A stretch of DNA of 64,000 nt from Pseudomonadota bacterium (lineage in GTDB: Bacteria; Desulfobacterota; Desulfobacteria; Desulfobacterales; JAHIVH01), in the NCBI GenBank assembly GCA_018816735.1, contig JAHIVH010000013.1, forward strand, positions 1 to 64,000, written 5' to 3'. Each line of letters opens with the position of its first letter. The stretch's first letter is position 1. Positions 16,425 to 26,065 of this stretch are shown here, in pieces. A program made the translations under genes and the position numbers. Below the pieces are notes generated by a model. The model made no database searches. It saw only the letters and a program-made list of their open reading frames with translations, and had not been told where the DNA came from.

Positions 16425-17459
16425 ATGAAAATGGGAACAGATATTCTTCTCTTTGCAGACACGATCGATGGGACTCTTGATCCGTTGACCATTGAACTGG
16501 TTCATTTTGCAAGAAAACATAGTACATTTTGGCCCGGTAAAATTAAACTTGTCATTCCGGGAGCGGATATGGCGGACGTGATAGGCGTATTTTCAAAAAA
16601 ATGCGGACTGGAAGTCGTTTATTTGAAAACAGACAAAAACCTGCACCGAAACACTGAAATTATTGGAAAAGAGCTTGTTGATATCATTTCTGAAGAAAAG
16701 CCGAAAACAGTCTGCTTTCTTCACACCACTAGAGGCTGTCATCTTGCCGCATCTGTTGCAATTGAAAAAGAGGCTTCCTGCATCACAGCCGTTCAATCAA
16801 TTATTCGGAATAAGGAAAACGTGCCTGTTTATGAAAGAGCGTTGTTTAACGGCAAGCTTGTTGTGAATGTCGCACCTGTTAAAGGGATGTCGGTCCTTAC
16901 AATCCTTGCCGGAGCATTTTCCTCATCTGTGGAAGACATTACGGAAAATGATTTTCAGGCGAAAGTCGACATCCGGTTTGTTAAACACCGTATGTCCAAC
17001 GTTGAAACAATAGATATCAAAAGGGCCTTTGACCAGGAGGACAATGCGCTTTCCGAAGCAGATGTCATTATTTCAGCAGGAAGGGGGATCGGTAATGAAG
17101 ATAATCTGGAACTTGTTAGGGAGCTGGCTTCTATTTTCCCAAAATCCGCTGTTGGCGGTTCAAAACCTGTCTGTGATCTGAAGTGGCTTCCCTATAACCG
17201 TCAGGTTGGCGCAACAGGCAGAATCGTGACCCCAAAGCTATATATTGCCTGCGGTATTTCAGGTTCCCAGCAGCATATTACCGGAATGAAGAACGCCCAG
17301 TGGATAGTGGCGATCAATACAGATCCGCACGCAGTTATATTTTCGTATGCGGATTATTGTATTGTTGAAGATTTAACGATTTTCATCCCGATATTTATTG
17401 AAAAATTTCGAAAGCAGTTCAGGCAAACCGAATCGCCGGATGATGGTATCTATATCTAA
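16425..17459 (+). CDS. etfA: Electron transfer flavoprotein, alpha subunit
   Basis: 344 residues with the C-terminal FAD-binding domain of ETF-alpha: SAGRGIG, then VGGSKPVCDLKWLPYNRQVG, LYIACGISGSQQHITGM, INTDPHAVIFSYADYCIVED. The order is canonical. One point is unusual: the loop that is normally GGSRAAVDAG reads GGSKPVCDLK, placing a Cys and Pro next to the flavin. The N-terminal half is the usual Rossmann-like domain and is more divergent. The start is taken as the ATG at 16425; a second ATG two codons later is also possible. The start lies 5 bases after the etfB stop, consistent with translational coupling. Confidence 0.93.
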   Translation: MKMGTDILLFADTIDGTLDPLTIELVHFARKHSTFWPGKIKLVIPGADMADVIGVFSKKCGLEVVYLKTDKNLHRNTEIIGKELVDIISEEKPKTVCFLHTTRGCHLAASVAIEKEASCITAVQSIIRNKENVPVYERALFNGKLVVNVAPVKGMSVLTILAGAFSSSVEDITENDFQAKVDIRFVKHRMSNVETIDIKRAFDQEDNALSEADVIISAGRGIGNEDNLELVRELASIFPKSAVGGSKPVCDLKWLPYNRQVGATGRIVTPKLYIACGISGSQQHITGMKNAQWIVAINTDPHAVIFSYADYCIVEDLTIFIPIFIEKFRKQFRQTESPDDGIYI

Positions 17460-17467
17460 TCTATGGA

Positions 17468-17824
17468 TTATATTTCCACAATCAGGTGTGTATGCTTTGC
17501 CATGACAAGATCATCAAGCATCCGTTCGACATTGGCACGAAGCATTCGATCAGGATCAAGGTTTTTTGAGTGGTAATTTAATGTCCACCAGGCTTCATTC
17601 AGCTTTTCCGGATTATCGCGCCACCAGCCCAAGAGTTCTCTTATGGCATCCGGGCCAGGATATTCTGATATGAATTTCCTGTACATATCGGTACAGGCAT
17701 TCATTGTATATGATTTTAAATTCAGAAATTTGACAGTATCTGCTGCAATCATGGAGAAAAACCTTGACGTTTTTTTATCATATCTGAATGGTGCTGTTAT
17801 AAATATTGGGGTATCAGTAGACAT
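17468..17824 (-). CDS. Small protein of unknown function (118 aa)
   Basis: I do not recognise the family. The 118 residues look like a compact soluble helical protein with no signal peptide or membrane segment. Near the middle is LLGWWRDNPEKLNEAWWTLNYH, a Trp-rich block written here only in part, and the C-terminal third (RMLRANVERMLDDLVMAK) is amphipathic. Amino-acid use is normal for a real gene. The overlapping plus-strand frame (17643-17984) has poor composition and is judged a shadow. It ends 8 bases from the convergent etfA. Confidence 0.55.
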   Translation of the reverse strand: MSTDTPIFITAPFRYDKKTSRFFSMIAADTVKFLNLKSYTMNACTDMYRKFISEYPGPDAIRELLGWWRDNPEKLNEAWWTLNYHSKNLDPDRMLRANVERMLDDLVMAKHTHLIVEI

Positions 17825-18403
17825 ATGCTTGTTCGCTTCATGTTGCAGGCATCTCCCTTTAGTATTCTGTCATCGTCCCATTTACCCGGAAGTTAAATCA
17901 CTATTTTTGAAGAAAAAAGTTAACATGTTGCGGCATTCGCAAAACAAAGTGATCCTATGCGAAAAAATCAGAAGTGTCAAGTGAGAGATCATGATAAAAT
18001 TCTCATGAATTCAGGCTCTTTATAATGATCATATCCGGCCTTTGCCCGTTAAAATTTTTTATAAAAGCTGTTCCGGCGCTATGCCCTGGTTTGGACAGGG
18101 CCATGATTTAAATTGACATACTGAAATAATTCTGCGATGCTCAAAGCAACAATGCCGATCAAAGAGCTCCTTTTTCGCGTTTATTACATTTCATCTGAAA
18201 CCGATCCAGTGTTTAAAAAAAAACATCTTTAAATTATCTGATATGAGTTGATCCCTTCGGCCTCTTCAATGCGTTTACTTGTAAAACGGCTCTTTCAGGC
18301 ACCTTATCATAGAAAAGCAAAGTTGGCTGTTGATCGTCGTATTTATTAGTCATTTCGGCACATATGCGATCATGTCCCAAACCTTAATAAAAAGGAGGTT
18401 ATC
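17825..18403. other. Intergenic region, 579 bases, no gene seen
   Basis: AT-rich sequence between two divergent genes. TTGACA at 18113-18118 could be a -35 box for the GAF gene but has no convincing -10. I see no repeat, RNA gene or credible ORF. AAAGGAGG before 18404 is the GAF gene's ribosome binding site. Confidence 0.4.
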
Positions 18404-19021
18404 ATGGAGAACCATATGATTCATTATGATACGTTTATCAATGTGACCCGGGCGATTTCCCAGAGCAGAAATCCTGAAGAAGTAGTATTAATGGCCACTG
18501 AAAGCATCAAGACAGCCTTTAATGTAAAGGGATGTTCAATTTTTCTTGTAAACAACAAAACAAAGGAGCTTGAGCTTGCCGCCTCTTACGGACTTTCCCG
18601 GAACTATCTTCAAAAAGGCCCGATTCATTACATGCACTCCATCAGGGAATTCCTCAAGGAGGAACCGGTGGCCATTTATGATGTAATGGATGATCCCAGA
18701 ATTCAATATCCCAATGAAGCCCGGGAAGAGGGCATTTCTTCGATTTTGGGTGTGCCCATCATTGTTCATGGGAGTCCTATAGGCGTGCTCAGGGTATATA
18801 CATCCGAACCATGGGATTTTACATTAATGGATGTTAACCTGATTCAGGCGGTTGCCGTGATTTGCGGAATGGCGCTTGATATGTGCAGACTGCATAAAGG
18901 ATACACCACAAGTATAGAAGTGCTGAAGACAATGAAACGGCCCAAAGGGATCAGATCGAATAAATGGACGCCTTATGAAGGTGTGCCCCAAAGCAAGGTG
19001 CCGTCTATTTGTGATTATTGA
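18404..19021 (+). CDS. Stand-alone GAF-domain protein
   Basis: 205 residues, nearly all one GAF domain (about residues 20-165). The opening FINVTRAISQSRNPEEVVLMA is followed by the core FNVKGCSIFLVNNKTKELELAAS. Then come SSILGVPIIVHGSPIGVLRVY and a C-terminal helix with AVICGMALDMCRLH. GAF domains bind cyclic nucleotides, small ligands or metals, or sense redox state; no output domain is attached, so it probably acts by protein contact or is a regulatory partner. A strong ribosome binding site (AAAGGAGG) precedes the ATG. It stands alone, with a terminator after it. Confidence 0.8.
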   Translation: MENHMIHYDTFINVTRAISQSRNPEEVVLMATESIKTAFNVKGCSIFLVNNKTKELELAASYGLSRNYLQKGPIHYMHSIREFLKEEPVAIYDVMDDPRIQYPNEAREEGISSILGVPIIVHGSPIGVLRVYTSEPWDFTLMDVNLIQAVAVICGMALDMCRLHKGYTTSIEVLKTMKRPKGIRSNKWTPYEGVPQSKVPSICDY

Positions 19022-19100
19022 AATTTCAGTTCGGGCTGGTTTTGATATATTGACAGGGTCAGCATGGGGCCTTGTTTTAAGAATCGCGGGTGTTTTATGT

Positions 19101-19136
19101 AAAAATGGCATTTGCCTTGGCAAATGCCATTTTTTT
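19101..19136. terminator. Bidirectional intrinsic terminator
   Basis: Near-perfect hairpin with arms AAAAATGGCATTTGCC (19101-19116) and GGCAAATGCCATTTTTTT (from 19119) around a 2-base loop, then a T-run. It separates the GAF gene from the convergent end of the pfa operon and can serve both. Confidence 0.85.
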
Positions 19137-19187
19137 AAATTTGGAACAAATCCGTCCGGATTACACGTGGTCAATTTTCATGACTGA

Positions 19188-22100
19188 TTATTCAAAAAGC
19201 CATGTTGCCAGCTCGGATAACCATTTCCCCTTGGGATCGTCTCCGAACCGGACATTTTTATCATAGGCGCGTTTAATAAACAGTTCAGTCTCATCATCCC
19301 GTTCCGCCTGTCTTTCCAAAATTTTAAACAGAACAGCCTGAACTTCATTGACGCCTTTTTCTTTCATCCAGGTTTTGACTTCTTTCATAAAATCCCTGTC
19401 CGGTGGATTGGGCGCCTCGGTTTTATATGAGGGACCCAGATCATTTATGGCCTTGAGAACCACCTTTCGCCTGTCAGCATAAGGGCGTTCCTTCAGTTCT
19501 TCAGGAAGTATCGGTTTGCCGAAATAATAATCCTGCTTGCAGTACCCTATGGGAAAATCCCGGACCGATTTCATTTCTTCTATCGGGAGGCCGCCTGAAA
19601 ACTTTACCGGCACAATGGGAAGATTTGCATCAAGGGCAAGGTCGACGAAAACGGAACTCAACGTTTTTACCGGATGCCTGCAGCTTAAGCCCCGTTTCCC
19701 TTCCGGATGGAGAAAAACGGACACACCTTCGTTTGTAATTTGCTTTTTAAAATCTTCCAGAATATCGAACATCGACTTTCTGTCTGACTGCTTGAAATAA
19801 ACAATGGTTCGGGGATAGGTGACACCAGGATATTTGTAGGTAAGGTCATCTAAAGGTCCTGTCCAAAGTTTCTTGTGAATGGAGTCAGAAATGATAACTG
19901 TACGTCTTTTGGCAAGAACTTTAATAATCATAGAGAACAATATGGATTCAGACTGAACCTGATGGTTGGCGAGATAAAGAAGGCTTCTGTCACTCACTTT
20001 TTCAAAGGCCCCTGGATCTTCGAGGATAATGTCCCCGGTGAATTGGCTGAATAAGCCATAAGTGAACTTTTCACCCACCCATGGACCGACATTCCAGACT
20101 TTTCTGCTGTAATCCACCATTGTCTCAAAATCAAGGTAGGCGTCACCAAGCGTAACTTCGGCTTTCCCTTTTTTGTGTTTCACTATTGAAAATGGAAAGA
20201 GTTTAAGTGGCCTCGCATCACAAACAGCAAGGCCCGGTTTATCGGAAAGTCTGACCAGATTTTCATTGACCCCAATGGACTCAGACACTTTTTTTATAAC
20301 GGCCTCAGACTCCGAGTGATTCAGTTCAGTTACCGGGCTAGTTTTTTTTTTTGATGTTACCGGTTTGGGATCACTCTCATCATCGGATTCGTAGTGACCG
20401 CCTGAAACGATGTCCACTCTGAATTCCTTTACCTGGAAAATTTTTTTATTATCAATCCATAGGAAACCTTCGGCGATAATGTATGCGCCCCTTTCATCTT
20501 TCCCTGTTTCAAGAATGTGGACCTCTGAAGAAATTGTTTCTTTGTCAAGCAGTACCTGGCCTCTATACTTGAAGATCATATTGTTGCCGATTGACGATGC
20601 CGTGAACCTTGGGTTTTTTATTCCCTTATCCATTTTTTCGTGGATCATGTAAAACTGCGCCAGTTGAATGATGGCTTCCACCCCCAAAGAACCGGGCTGA
20701 ACAGGATCATTGAAAAAATGAGCTTTAAAGAACCATTCATTGGGATCAACTGCTTTTTCACCACGAAGGAGGCCTTTTCCTTTCTTTCCGCCTTCCGGCC
20801 AGTATCCTGTCACTTTGTCCAGCATCAGGAGCATATCTTCAGGGAGTCTCAATTCGCCGTTGCAGTATTTTTCAGGCCTTTTTGTAAGATCGACCTCAAA
20901 ATCGTTTGAAGAGCCGAGCCATTCAATTTCTTCCTTTTTAGGATTCAACCCGGGTTGCTGGGCAAGGTCTCCTGCTGAGAAGAAGCCGAAAGCGGTTTCC
21001 TTGACTTCGAAAATCAGATCGCCTTTGGCATCAAAACATTCCGCTTTCAGCCGCACAAGAAGTACAGAGCCTGCACGGGCAACATTTATCAGGGTGGAGC
21101 GGGTGGTGATCCTTTCCACGTCCGGTTTGATTTCTTTATAAGCAACCGCGTGGCCATCCAGATTTCTAAAGTAAAGCGGTTTGTCAGAGGAGGCGGGTCC
21201 TCCTTCAAAACAGGACAGCCATCCGCAGGGCTGGAGCGCCACTTCCAAAATAACGCAGAACGGCATGACTTTATTTCCGTTTTTATTAAAGAACCAGGAG
21301 TCCGGGGGAACATCATATTCCACTTCAATGACATCTCCGACTTTTAGCGCATTTGGCGTTGCATCAATTTTGGAGACGCGTGTCATAAAGTGGTAGGGCG
21401 GTCCCGGAAGTCTTTGGATGTGCCTTCCCGTATCAAAAATGGCAGCCGGCTGTCCAAACGCATCGGACGGTTTTCCAAAGGCGCAGGCCATGATCGATTT
21501 ATAACCGAACTCCATATCATCTATTTTGGCAACCGTTCTTGTTTCCACATAATCTTCAAGAAGGTGCGGCCAGCAGTCAAGGGGCCAGTCCGGCACCAGG
21601 CGGACACCCAGCCGTCTGATATGAAGGCTTTTCTTTCCGTCACAGGTGGCCACAAGATCGGCAAATACGGTGGGGTATAAGCCGTCCACAAGGATCACTT
21701 CTTCGATAAAGGCTTCATAGGTCAGATGCTTGCTGTTGGGCGTTACCTGGCTTCTGCATTTAGCCTGGAAAATTTCATTGGGAACCGGATCAAACCGCCA
21801 TCCGTCTTTTGTTGATGAAAATCCAAGGGCTGAGATGTAAAATGCCAGAAGCTGCATACATCCTTCACTCATCAGTGTTCCCGGCATGCAGGGATCGTTT
21901 TTGAAATGCCCTTTAAAGAACCAGTCATCCGGGTGGATGTCGTTTTCCACGCGGATATAACCGCGTCCCCATGGGCCGCCGCTGGGATCGAATTTAGTGA
22001 CCTCATCAAGAAGCCGCATCTGGCCGGAAGGAATTTTGGGTGTTTTCGAATGGGTGGCAAGCCGTTCAAATCCTTTGCCAAAACAGTCGTAGCCCCGGCC

Positions 22101-25100
22101 TTCTGAAAATGCAATCACGTCTTCCTTGGTAAAATGATCTTTGGTGCAGACAATTTCAGGTGTTTCAACTATGGATTCCTCAATGGGCTTATGTTCACCG
22201 GTTTCCGGTTTCCAAAGAACGCCCCCTGCATTTTCCGCTTCTTCAGGTGTTATAAATGCAGCCTGTCCGTTCCTTACGGAAAGTCTGAGTTCGCCGTTTA
22301 CTCGGCAGTCATACCGGAAGAAAAACATGCGTTGACCGCCCATATTGGCATGGCCGTCCACATGGATCTGGTAGCACAGGGTATCGCCTACACGCGGTGG
22401 TTCGCCATAATACATCAGGTCGCATCCTAACAGGCGGTAGGCCCTTTCCCCCTTGTTTAAAAAGTCAATGCCCAAATAGGAAATCAGGGTGAGGTCACAC
22501 TGGCCGGATTCAATGGTGATGCCTCCGGGCATGTAGATATCGTGAATATACCAGGCACCTTTAGTCACATCCGTTTCCGTCCAGATAACGCCTTTTCCCA
22601 TGGAACCGGGTTCCGCATCAATACCGGTAATTCTGTCCACAAGAAGAAGCGGCTCTTCAGGAAGCCTGACCTGGATTTCGTAATCATCCTGCTGCTCGAA
22701 AAGCGGTCCGAATACTTCTGAAATTTTTCCTGAAGCAAGAATTTTAAGTTGTTCACGGTCAAAGCTGGGCCCTTTGGGTTTCAGTTCCACGGGATTTTCA
22801 AACAAGGTCCTCAGGGCTTTCATTGCCGTGGATTCGGTGCTGCCCTTTCTGGCTTCTTTTTTGGCCGATATTTCCGGCGCTTTTGGCGGTTCCGGTTCTG
22901 CTGCATCAATCGGGGGTTCCGGTAAACGGGTAGGTGTATCCGGGGTTTCCTCCATCTGTTCAAGGCCCGGTACGATGACATTTCCCTCAGGAGGAACAAA
23001 GGCGATTGATGGTTGGCTGTTGTCGAAGTTTATATCCTGGCTGTCTGCTCTTGCTGAAGGATTTGAAAATGCGTCCGGATATGGAGTGGATGAGGTTGAC
23101 AAGCCTGACAGGGCGGAAAGCATCTGTTGTTGTATATTAAGAAAACGTTTGTGAACTTCTTCCTGTTGGTAAAGAAATTCCTTGTGAATCCCTGCGATTT
23201 GATGATTTTTTTCCACTAAATGCTGCAACAGTTTTTTCATGAGAGTCGGTTCCTTGTCGCTTGTAGACATATGGCCTGCACCTGTTGATAACCGTTTTTG
23301 AGTTAAAGATGCAAAAGATAATGTTTCCGTTGATTTGGGGTGAGATGCAGGTATAGCTGGTCTCGGATTTAATGCTTTTCCGGGTGAAAATGAAAGATAC
23401 ATGGGAAGCACCGGTGGTAAGGATGGTGCTGCCTTCATGTCTGGCGTCTTTTTTCCTGATGGCAGGGCACCCGATGACGTCTGTGCGGTTTGCACATGAG
23501 ATGTTGGGGCAGCCTCTTTCCCATTCACAGGGTTAAAGGGAGGAAGCATTACCCGGGCCGGATGCACTTTGTAGGTTCTTGACGTTTTTTTCTCTTTCGG
23601 GGCTTTGGGAAGACGTTCTTTATTTTTGACATGCCCATTTGAATGTTCCTCTACCATTATTGTGGAAGATTCACCACCCAAGGCGTTTATTTTTATCTCA
23701 GCCTTTCTTTTCTTTCCATCCTGTGGCTCCCAAAAAGTCGCTTTTTTCTGGTCCATGGAAGGGATTTTCTGATGGAGGCAGGAAAGGGTAGCTGCAGCCA
23801 CGTGCAGCAGTCCTGAAGCGGCATGAGAATGGCCAAACCGTTTGGTAAGATTTATTTTTCCGTTGCCGAACCCAAACGTTAAAGATTCATCGGGTGTTAT
23901 TTCATCCGAGATTACAGCGTAAATTTTATCGCCGTCTTTTAACGCATCCTCCAGTCGTTTCAAGATAAGTGTAACGGCAGCGTCGCCGGGAGTTTTTCTG
24001 TCTTCATCCAGTATGTCTTGAACAGCTGAAAGATGCACAGGCTCACAGCTCATATCCACAGCTCCCACAACCGCCGTGTCAATTTCCCTGTTTTTCAATC
24101 CGTGAATAGCGATTTCAAGGCAGCGCAAACCGGAAATCTCTTCTGCAGAAATGGTATGGCTAGGACCTGAGAAATCAAACTGGCTGTTCAGCCGATTCGC
24201 AACAATGTTGGGCATGGCACCTAAAATGGCGGAAGCTTCCCTTAGGGGATTGATATGATCTTTTGCCCGGGAAATCCAGTCTGCCAATGAGTCAGAAGGC
24301 GTTTTTTGTGAAAACCATTTTTCCGCCCAGTTCTGGAGCCGCCAGCACAAGCCTGAACGCGTGACTTCTGCGTCACATCCCATGCCTACCAGAACGGCTG
24401 TTTTTTCTCCGGGTAAAATACCTGCATCTTCAACAGCCTCAAGAGTGGCCTTGAGCATGATCAGTTGCTGAGGGAGTGTCTGGTCAAGGGCTGCAGGGAA
24501 GAACTTCAACCCCATCAGCGGCAGATCAAAGGGATCTGCAAAGCCCCCGACAATACCTTCGTTCTGTTCTCTTAACGAAGATCGGCCTGAGAAGAGCGTG
24601 TCTTTGAATTCATCAACACCTTTGGTTTCCGAAACCATCATTCCCATGCCGATAATGGCAATTTTTACCGGTGAAGCAGGCGGTGTACGTTTTACAGTCA
24701 CAGGCTTATAGGATGCCCGGTCCCATTCCTCCAGAATGACATGGGCATTATTTCCGCCAAAGCCAAAATTGCTGATGCCAGCCCGTTTAAGACCATTACA
24801 CTTCCAGGGTTCCGCCTCAAAAAGAAGCCGGAACGGTGACGTTTTAATGGTTTCATTGGGTTCATCCACATGGAGGGTGGCAGGCCGGATGCCATGCTTG
24901 AATGAAAAAAGAATTTTGATAATACCCGCAATGCCTGAAGCTGTAATCGGGTGCCCCATATTGGATTTAATGGTTCCTATGGGGACATCTGACAGTCCTT
25001 TATAAATTCGCGATGTGCTTCTGAGTTCTATTTCGTCCCCAACCGTCGTTCCCGTGGCATGGCATTCAAGCATCGAGATATCTGCAGGTGACAGACCTGA

Positions 25101-26051
25101 CAGTTCGTAAGCTTTTTTTAGTGCCTGAAACTGTCCTTCTTCCGAAGGGACCAGAAGGCCATGCCCTCTGCCGTCATTGGAAAGGCCGATTCCCCGGATC
25201 ACACCTTGAATACGGTCACCATTCGAGATGGCATCTTCAAGCCTTTTTAAAACAACGAATCCAGCCCCTTCTGCTGGAACGAGACCATCTGCATGTTTAT
25301 GAAATGGCCTGCTCCTTCCGGTTTGACTCATGGCCTGAAGCGCGCAAAAACCAATATGGATAATCAAGTCATCTGACCGGTTGATGCCACCTGCAAGCAT
25401 GATATCCGCTTTTCTTTCCTGCAGACGATCGCAAGCGAGCTTTACGGCATACAGGGAAGACGCGCACGCGGCATCAATGGCAAAGGAGCCTGCGTTAAAA
25501 TTGAGGCTTCTTGCAAGAATATGAGCGGGGAACCCTGACATGAATCTGTTGATGGCATGGGTTTTTTGGACACCCGATAGGGTTCGTGCTTTCCCATTCA
25601 GGAAATCGGCTGATTGATGATCAAGCCAGAAGCCTTCGGAAAATTCCTGCAGGGAATGAGACGGATAGGATAAATTTCCGAATATGGCACCTGTTTTAAG
25701 ACCTTCTTTCCCGTAATATCCGGAATCGTTTAAGGCCTCTCTCGCTGTATGCAGGATCCAATGGATCAAAGGATCAAGCCTTTGGACCTCAGCAGCAGGA
25801 ATGGCAAATCCATCAGGTCGAAAGACGCTTTCAAAGCCCTTTACATAGCCACCCCGATCCGTCCATGTCAGGTCAAACGCATTTTTGGACGAGTCTGCCA
25901 TGACCAGGCGTGGATCCGTCCGCCAGTAATTTTCAGGAACAATCGAGAGAAGATCTCTTCCATTCTTAATCTGTTCCCAGAGTTCTTCAGGTGTCAGCGC
26001 ACCTGGAAAAACACAGGAACAGCCAATAATCGCAATAGGCTCAAATTGCAT
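19188..26051 (-). CDS. pfaC: PUFA synthase subunit PfaC/Pfa3-like: KS-CLF-(psDH-DH)x2-acyltransferase
   Basis: 2287 residues. KS1 (about 1-450) is intact, with Cys196 in DAACASS, His331 in CHATGT and His367 in NMGH. A second KS-like domain (about 460-805) has Glu638 where the Cys belongs (SAEEISG), marking it as a chain-length factor. A Pro/Lys-rich linker with a coiled-coil-like part (936-985) follows. Then come four FabA-like hotdogs. The second and fourth have the catalytic His (GHFKNDPCMPG, His1382; AHFFNDPVQPG, His1778), while the first (about 1170-1190) and third (about 1585-1600) lack it. This is the pseudo-DH/DH pairing known from PfaC. The C-terminus (about 1965-2200) is a PlsC/AGPAT-like acyltransferase (ANHQVQSE, HPEGKRG). 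Gamma-proteobacterial PfaC lacks it, but myxobacterial Pfa3 is reported to have it. The start is 14 bases after the pfaA stop. Confidence 0.93.
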   Translation of the reverse strand: MQFEPIAIIGCSCVFPGALTPEELWEQIKNGRDLLSIVPENYWRTDPRLVMADSSKNAFDLTWTDRGGYVKGFESVFRPDGFAIPAAEVQRLDPLIHWILHTAREALNDSGYYGKEGLKTGAIFGNLSYPSHSLQEFSEGFWLDHQSADFLNGKARTLSGVQKTHAINRFMSGFPAHILARSLNFNAGSFAIDAACASSLYAVKLACDRLQERKADIMLAGGINRSDDLIIHIGFCALQAMSQTGRSRPFHKHADGLVPAEGAGFVVLKRLEDAISNGDRIQGVIRGIGLSNDGRGHGLLVPSEEGQFQALKKAYELSGLSPADISMLECHATGTTVGDEIELRSTSRIYKGLSDVPIGTIKSNMGHPITASGIAGIIKILFSFKHGIRPATLHVDEPNETIKTSPFRLLFEAEPWKCNGLKRAGISNFGFGGNNAHVILEEWDRASYKPVTVKRTPPASPVKIAIIGMGMMVSETKGVDEFKDTLFSGRSSLREQNEGIVGGFADPFDLPLMGLKFFPAALDQTLPQQLIMLKATLEAVEDAGILPGEKTAVLVGMGCDAEVTRSGLCWRLQNWAEKWFSQKTPSDSLADWISRAKDHINPLREASAILGAMPNIVANRLNSQFDFSGPSHTISAEEISGLRCLEIAIHGLKNREIDTAVVGAVDMSCEPVHLSAVQDILDEDRKTPGDAAVTLILKRLEDALKDGDKIYAVISDEITPDESLTFGFGNGKINLTKRFGHSHAASGLLHVAAATLSCLHQKIPSMDQKKATFWEPQDGKKRKAEIKINALGGESSTIMVEEHSNGHVKNKERLPKAPKEKKTSRTYKVHPARVMLPPFNPVNGKEAAPTSHVQTAQTSSGALPSGKKTPDMKAAPSLPPVLPMYLSFSPGKALNPRPAIPASHPKSTETLSFASLTQKRLSTGAGHMSTSDKEPTLMKKLLQHLVEKNHQIAGIHKEFLYQQEEVHKRFLNIQQQMLSALSGLSTSSTPYPDAFSNPSARADSQDINFDNSQPSIAFVPPEGNVIVPGLEQMEETPDTPTRLPEPPIDAAEPEPPKAPEISAKKEARKGSTESTAMKALRTLFENPVELKPKGPSFDREQLKILASGKISEVFGPLFEQQDDYEIQVRLPEEPLLLVDRITGIDAEPGSMGKGVIWTETDVTKGAWYIHDIYMPGGITIESGQCDLTLISYLGIDFLNKGERAYRLLGCDLMYYGEPPRVGDTLCYQIHVDGHANMGGQRMFFFRYDCRVNGELRLSVRNGQAAFITPEEAENAGGVLWKPETGEHKPIEESIVETPEIVCTKDHFTKEDVIAFSEGRGYDCFGKGFERLATHSKTPKIPSGQMRLLDEVTKFDPSGGPWGRGYIRVENDIHPDDWFFKGHFKNDPCMPGTLMSEGCMQLLAFYISALGFSSTKDGWRFDPVPNEIFQAKCRSQVTPNSKHLTYEAFIEEVILVDGLYPTVFADLVATCDGKKSLHIRRLGVRLVPDWPLDCWPHLLEDYVETRTVAKIDDMEFGYKSIMACAFGKPSDAFGQPAAIFDTGRHIQRLPGPPYHFMTRVSKIDATPNALKVGDVIEVEYDVPPDSWFFNKNGNKVMPFCVILEVALQPCGWLSCFEGGPASSDKPLYFRNLDGHAVAYKEIKPDVERITTRSTLINVARAGSVLLVRLKAECFDAKGDLIFEVKETAFGFFSAGDLAQQPGLNPKKEEIEWLGSSNDFEVDLTKRPEKYCNGELRLPEDMLLMLDKVTGYWPEGGKKGKGLLRGEKAVDPNEWFFKAHFFNDPVQPGSLGVEAIIQLAQFYMIHEKMDKGIKNPRFTASSIGNNMIFKYRGQVLLDKETISSEVHILETGKDERGAYIIAEGFLWIDNKKIFQVKEFRVDIVSGGHYESDDESDPKPVTSKKKTSPVTELNHSESEAVIKKVSESIGVNENLVRLSDKPGLAVCDARPLKLFPFSIVKHKKGKAEVTLGDAYLDFETMVDYSRKVWNVGPWVGEKFTYGLFSQFTGDIILEDPGAFEKVSDRSLLYLANHQVQSESILFSMIIKVLAKRRTVIISDSIHKKLWTGPLDDLTYKYPGVTYPRTIVYFKQSDRKSMFDILEDFKKQITNEGVSVFLHPEGKRGLSCRHPVKTLSSVFVDLALDANLPIVPVKFSGGLPIEEMKSVRDFPIGYCKQDYYFGKPILPEELKERPYADRRKVVLKAINDLGPSYKTEAPNPPDRDFMKEVKTWMKEKGVNEVQAVLFKILERQAERDDETELFIKRAYDKNVRFGDDPKGKWLSELATWLFE

Positions 26052-26065
26052 GGTCTAATCCGTTT

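Noticed and set aside
17643-17984. 113-codon plus-strand ORF over the small unknown gene
   Set aside because: Cys- and hydrophobic-rich, no ribosome binding site; the minus-strand frame fits protein composition better.
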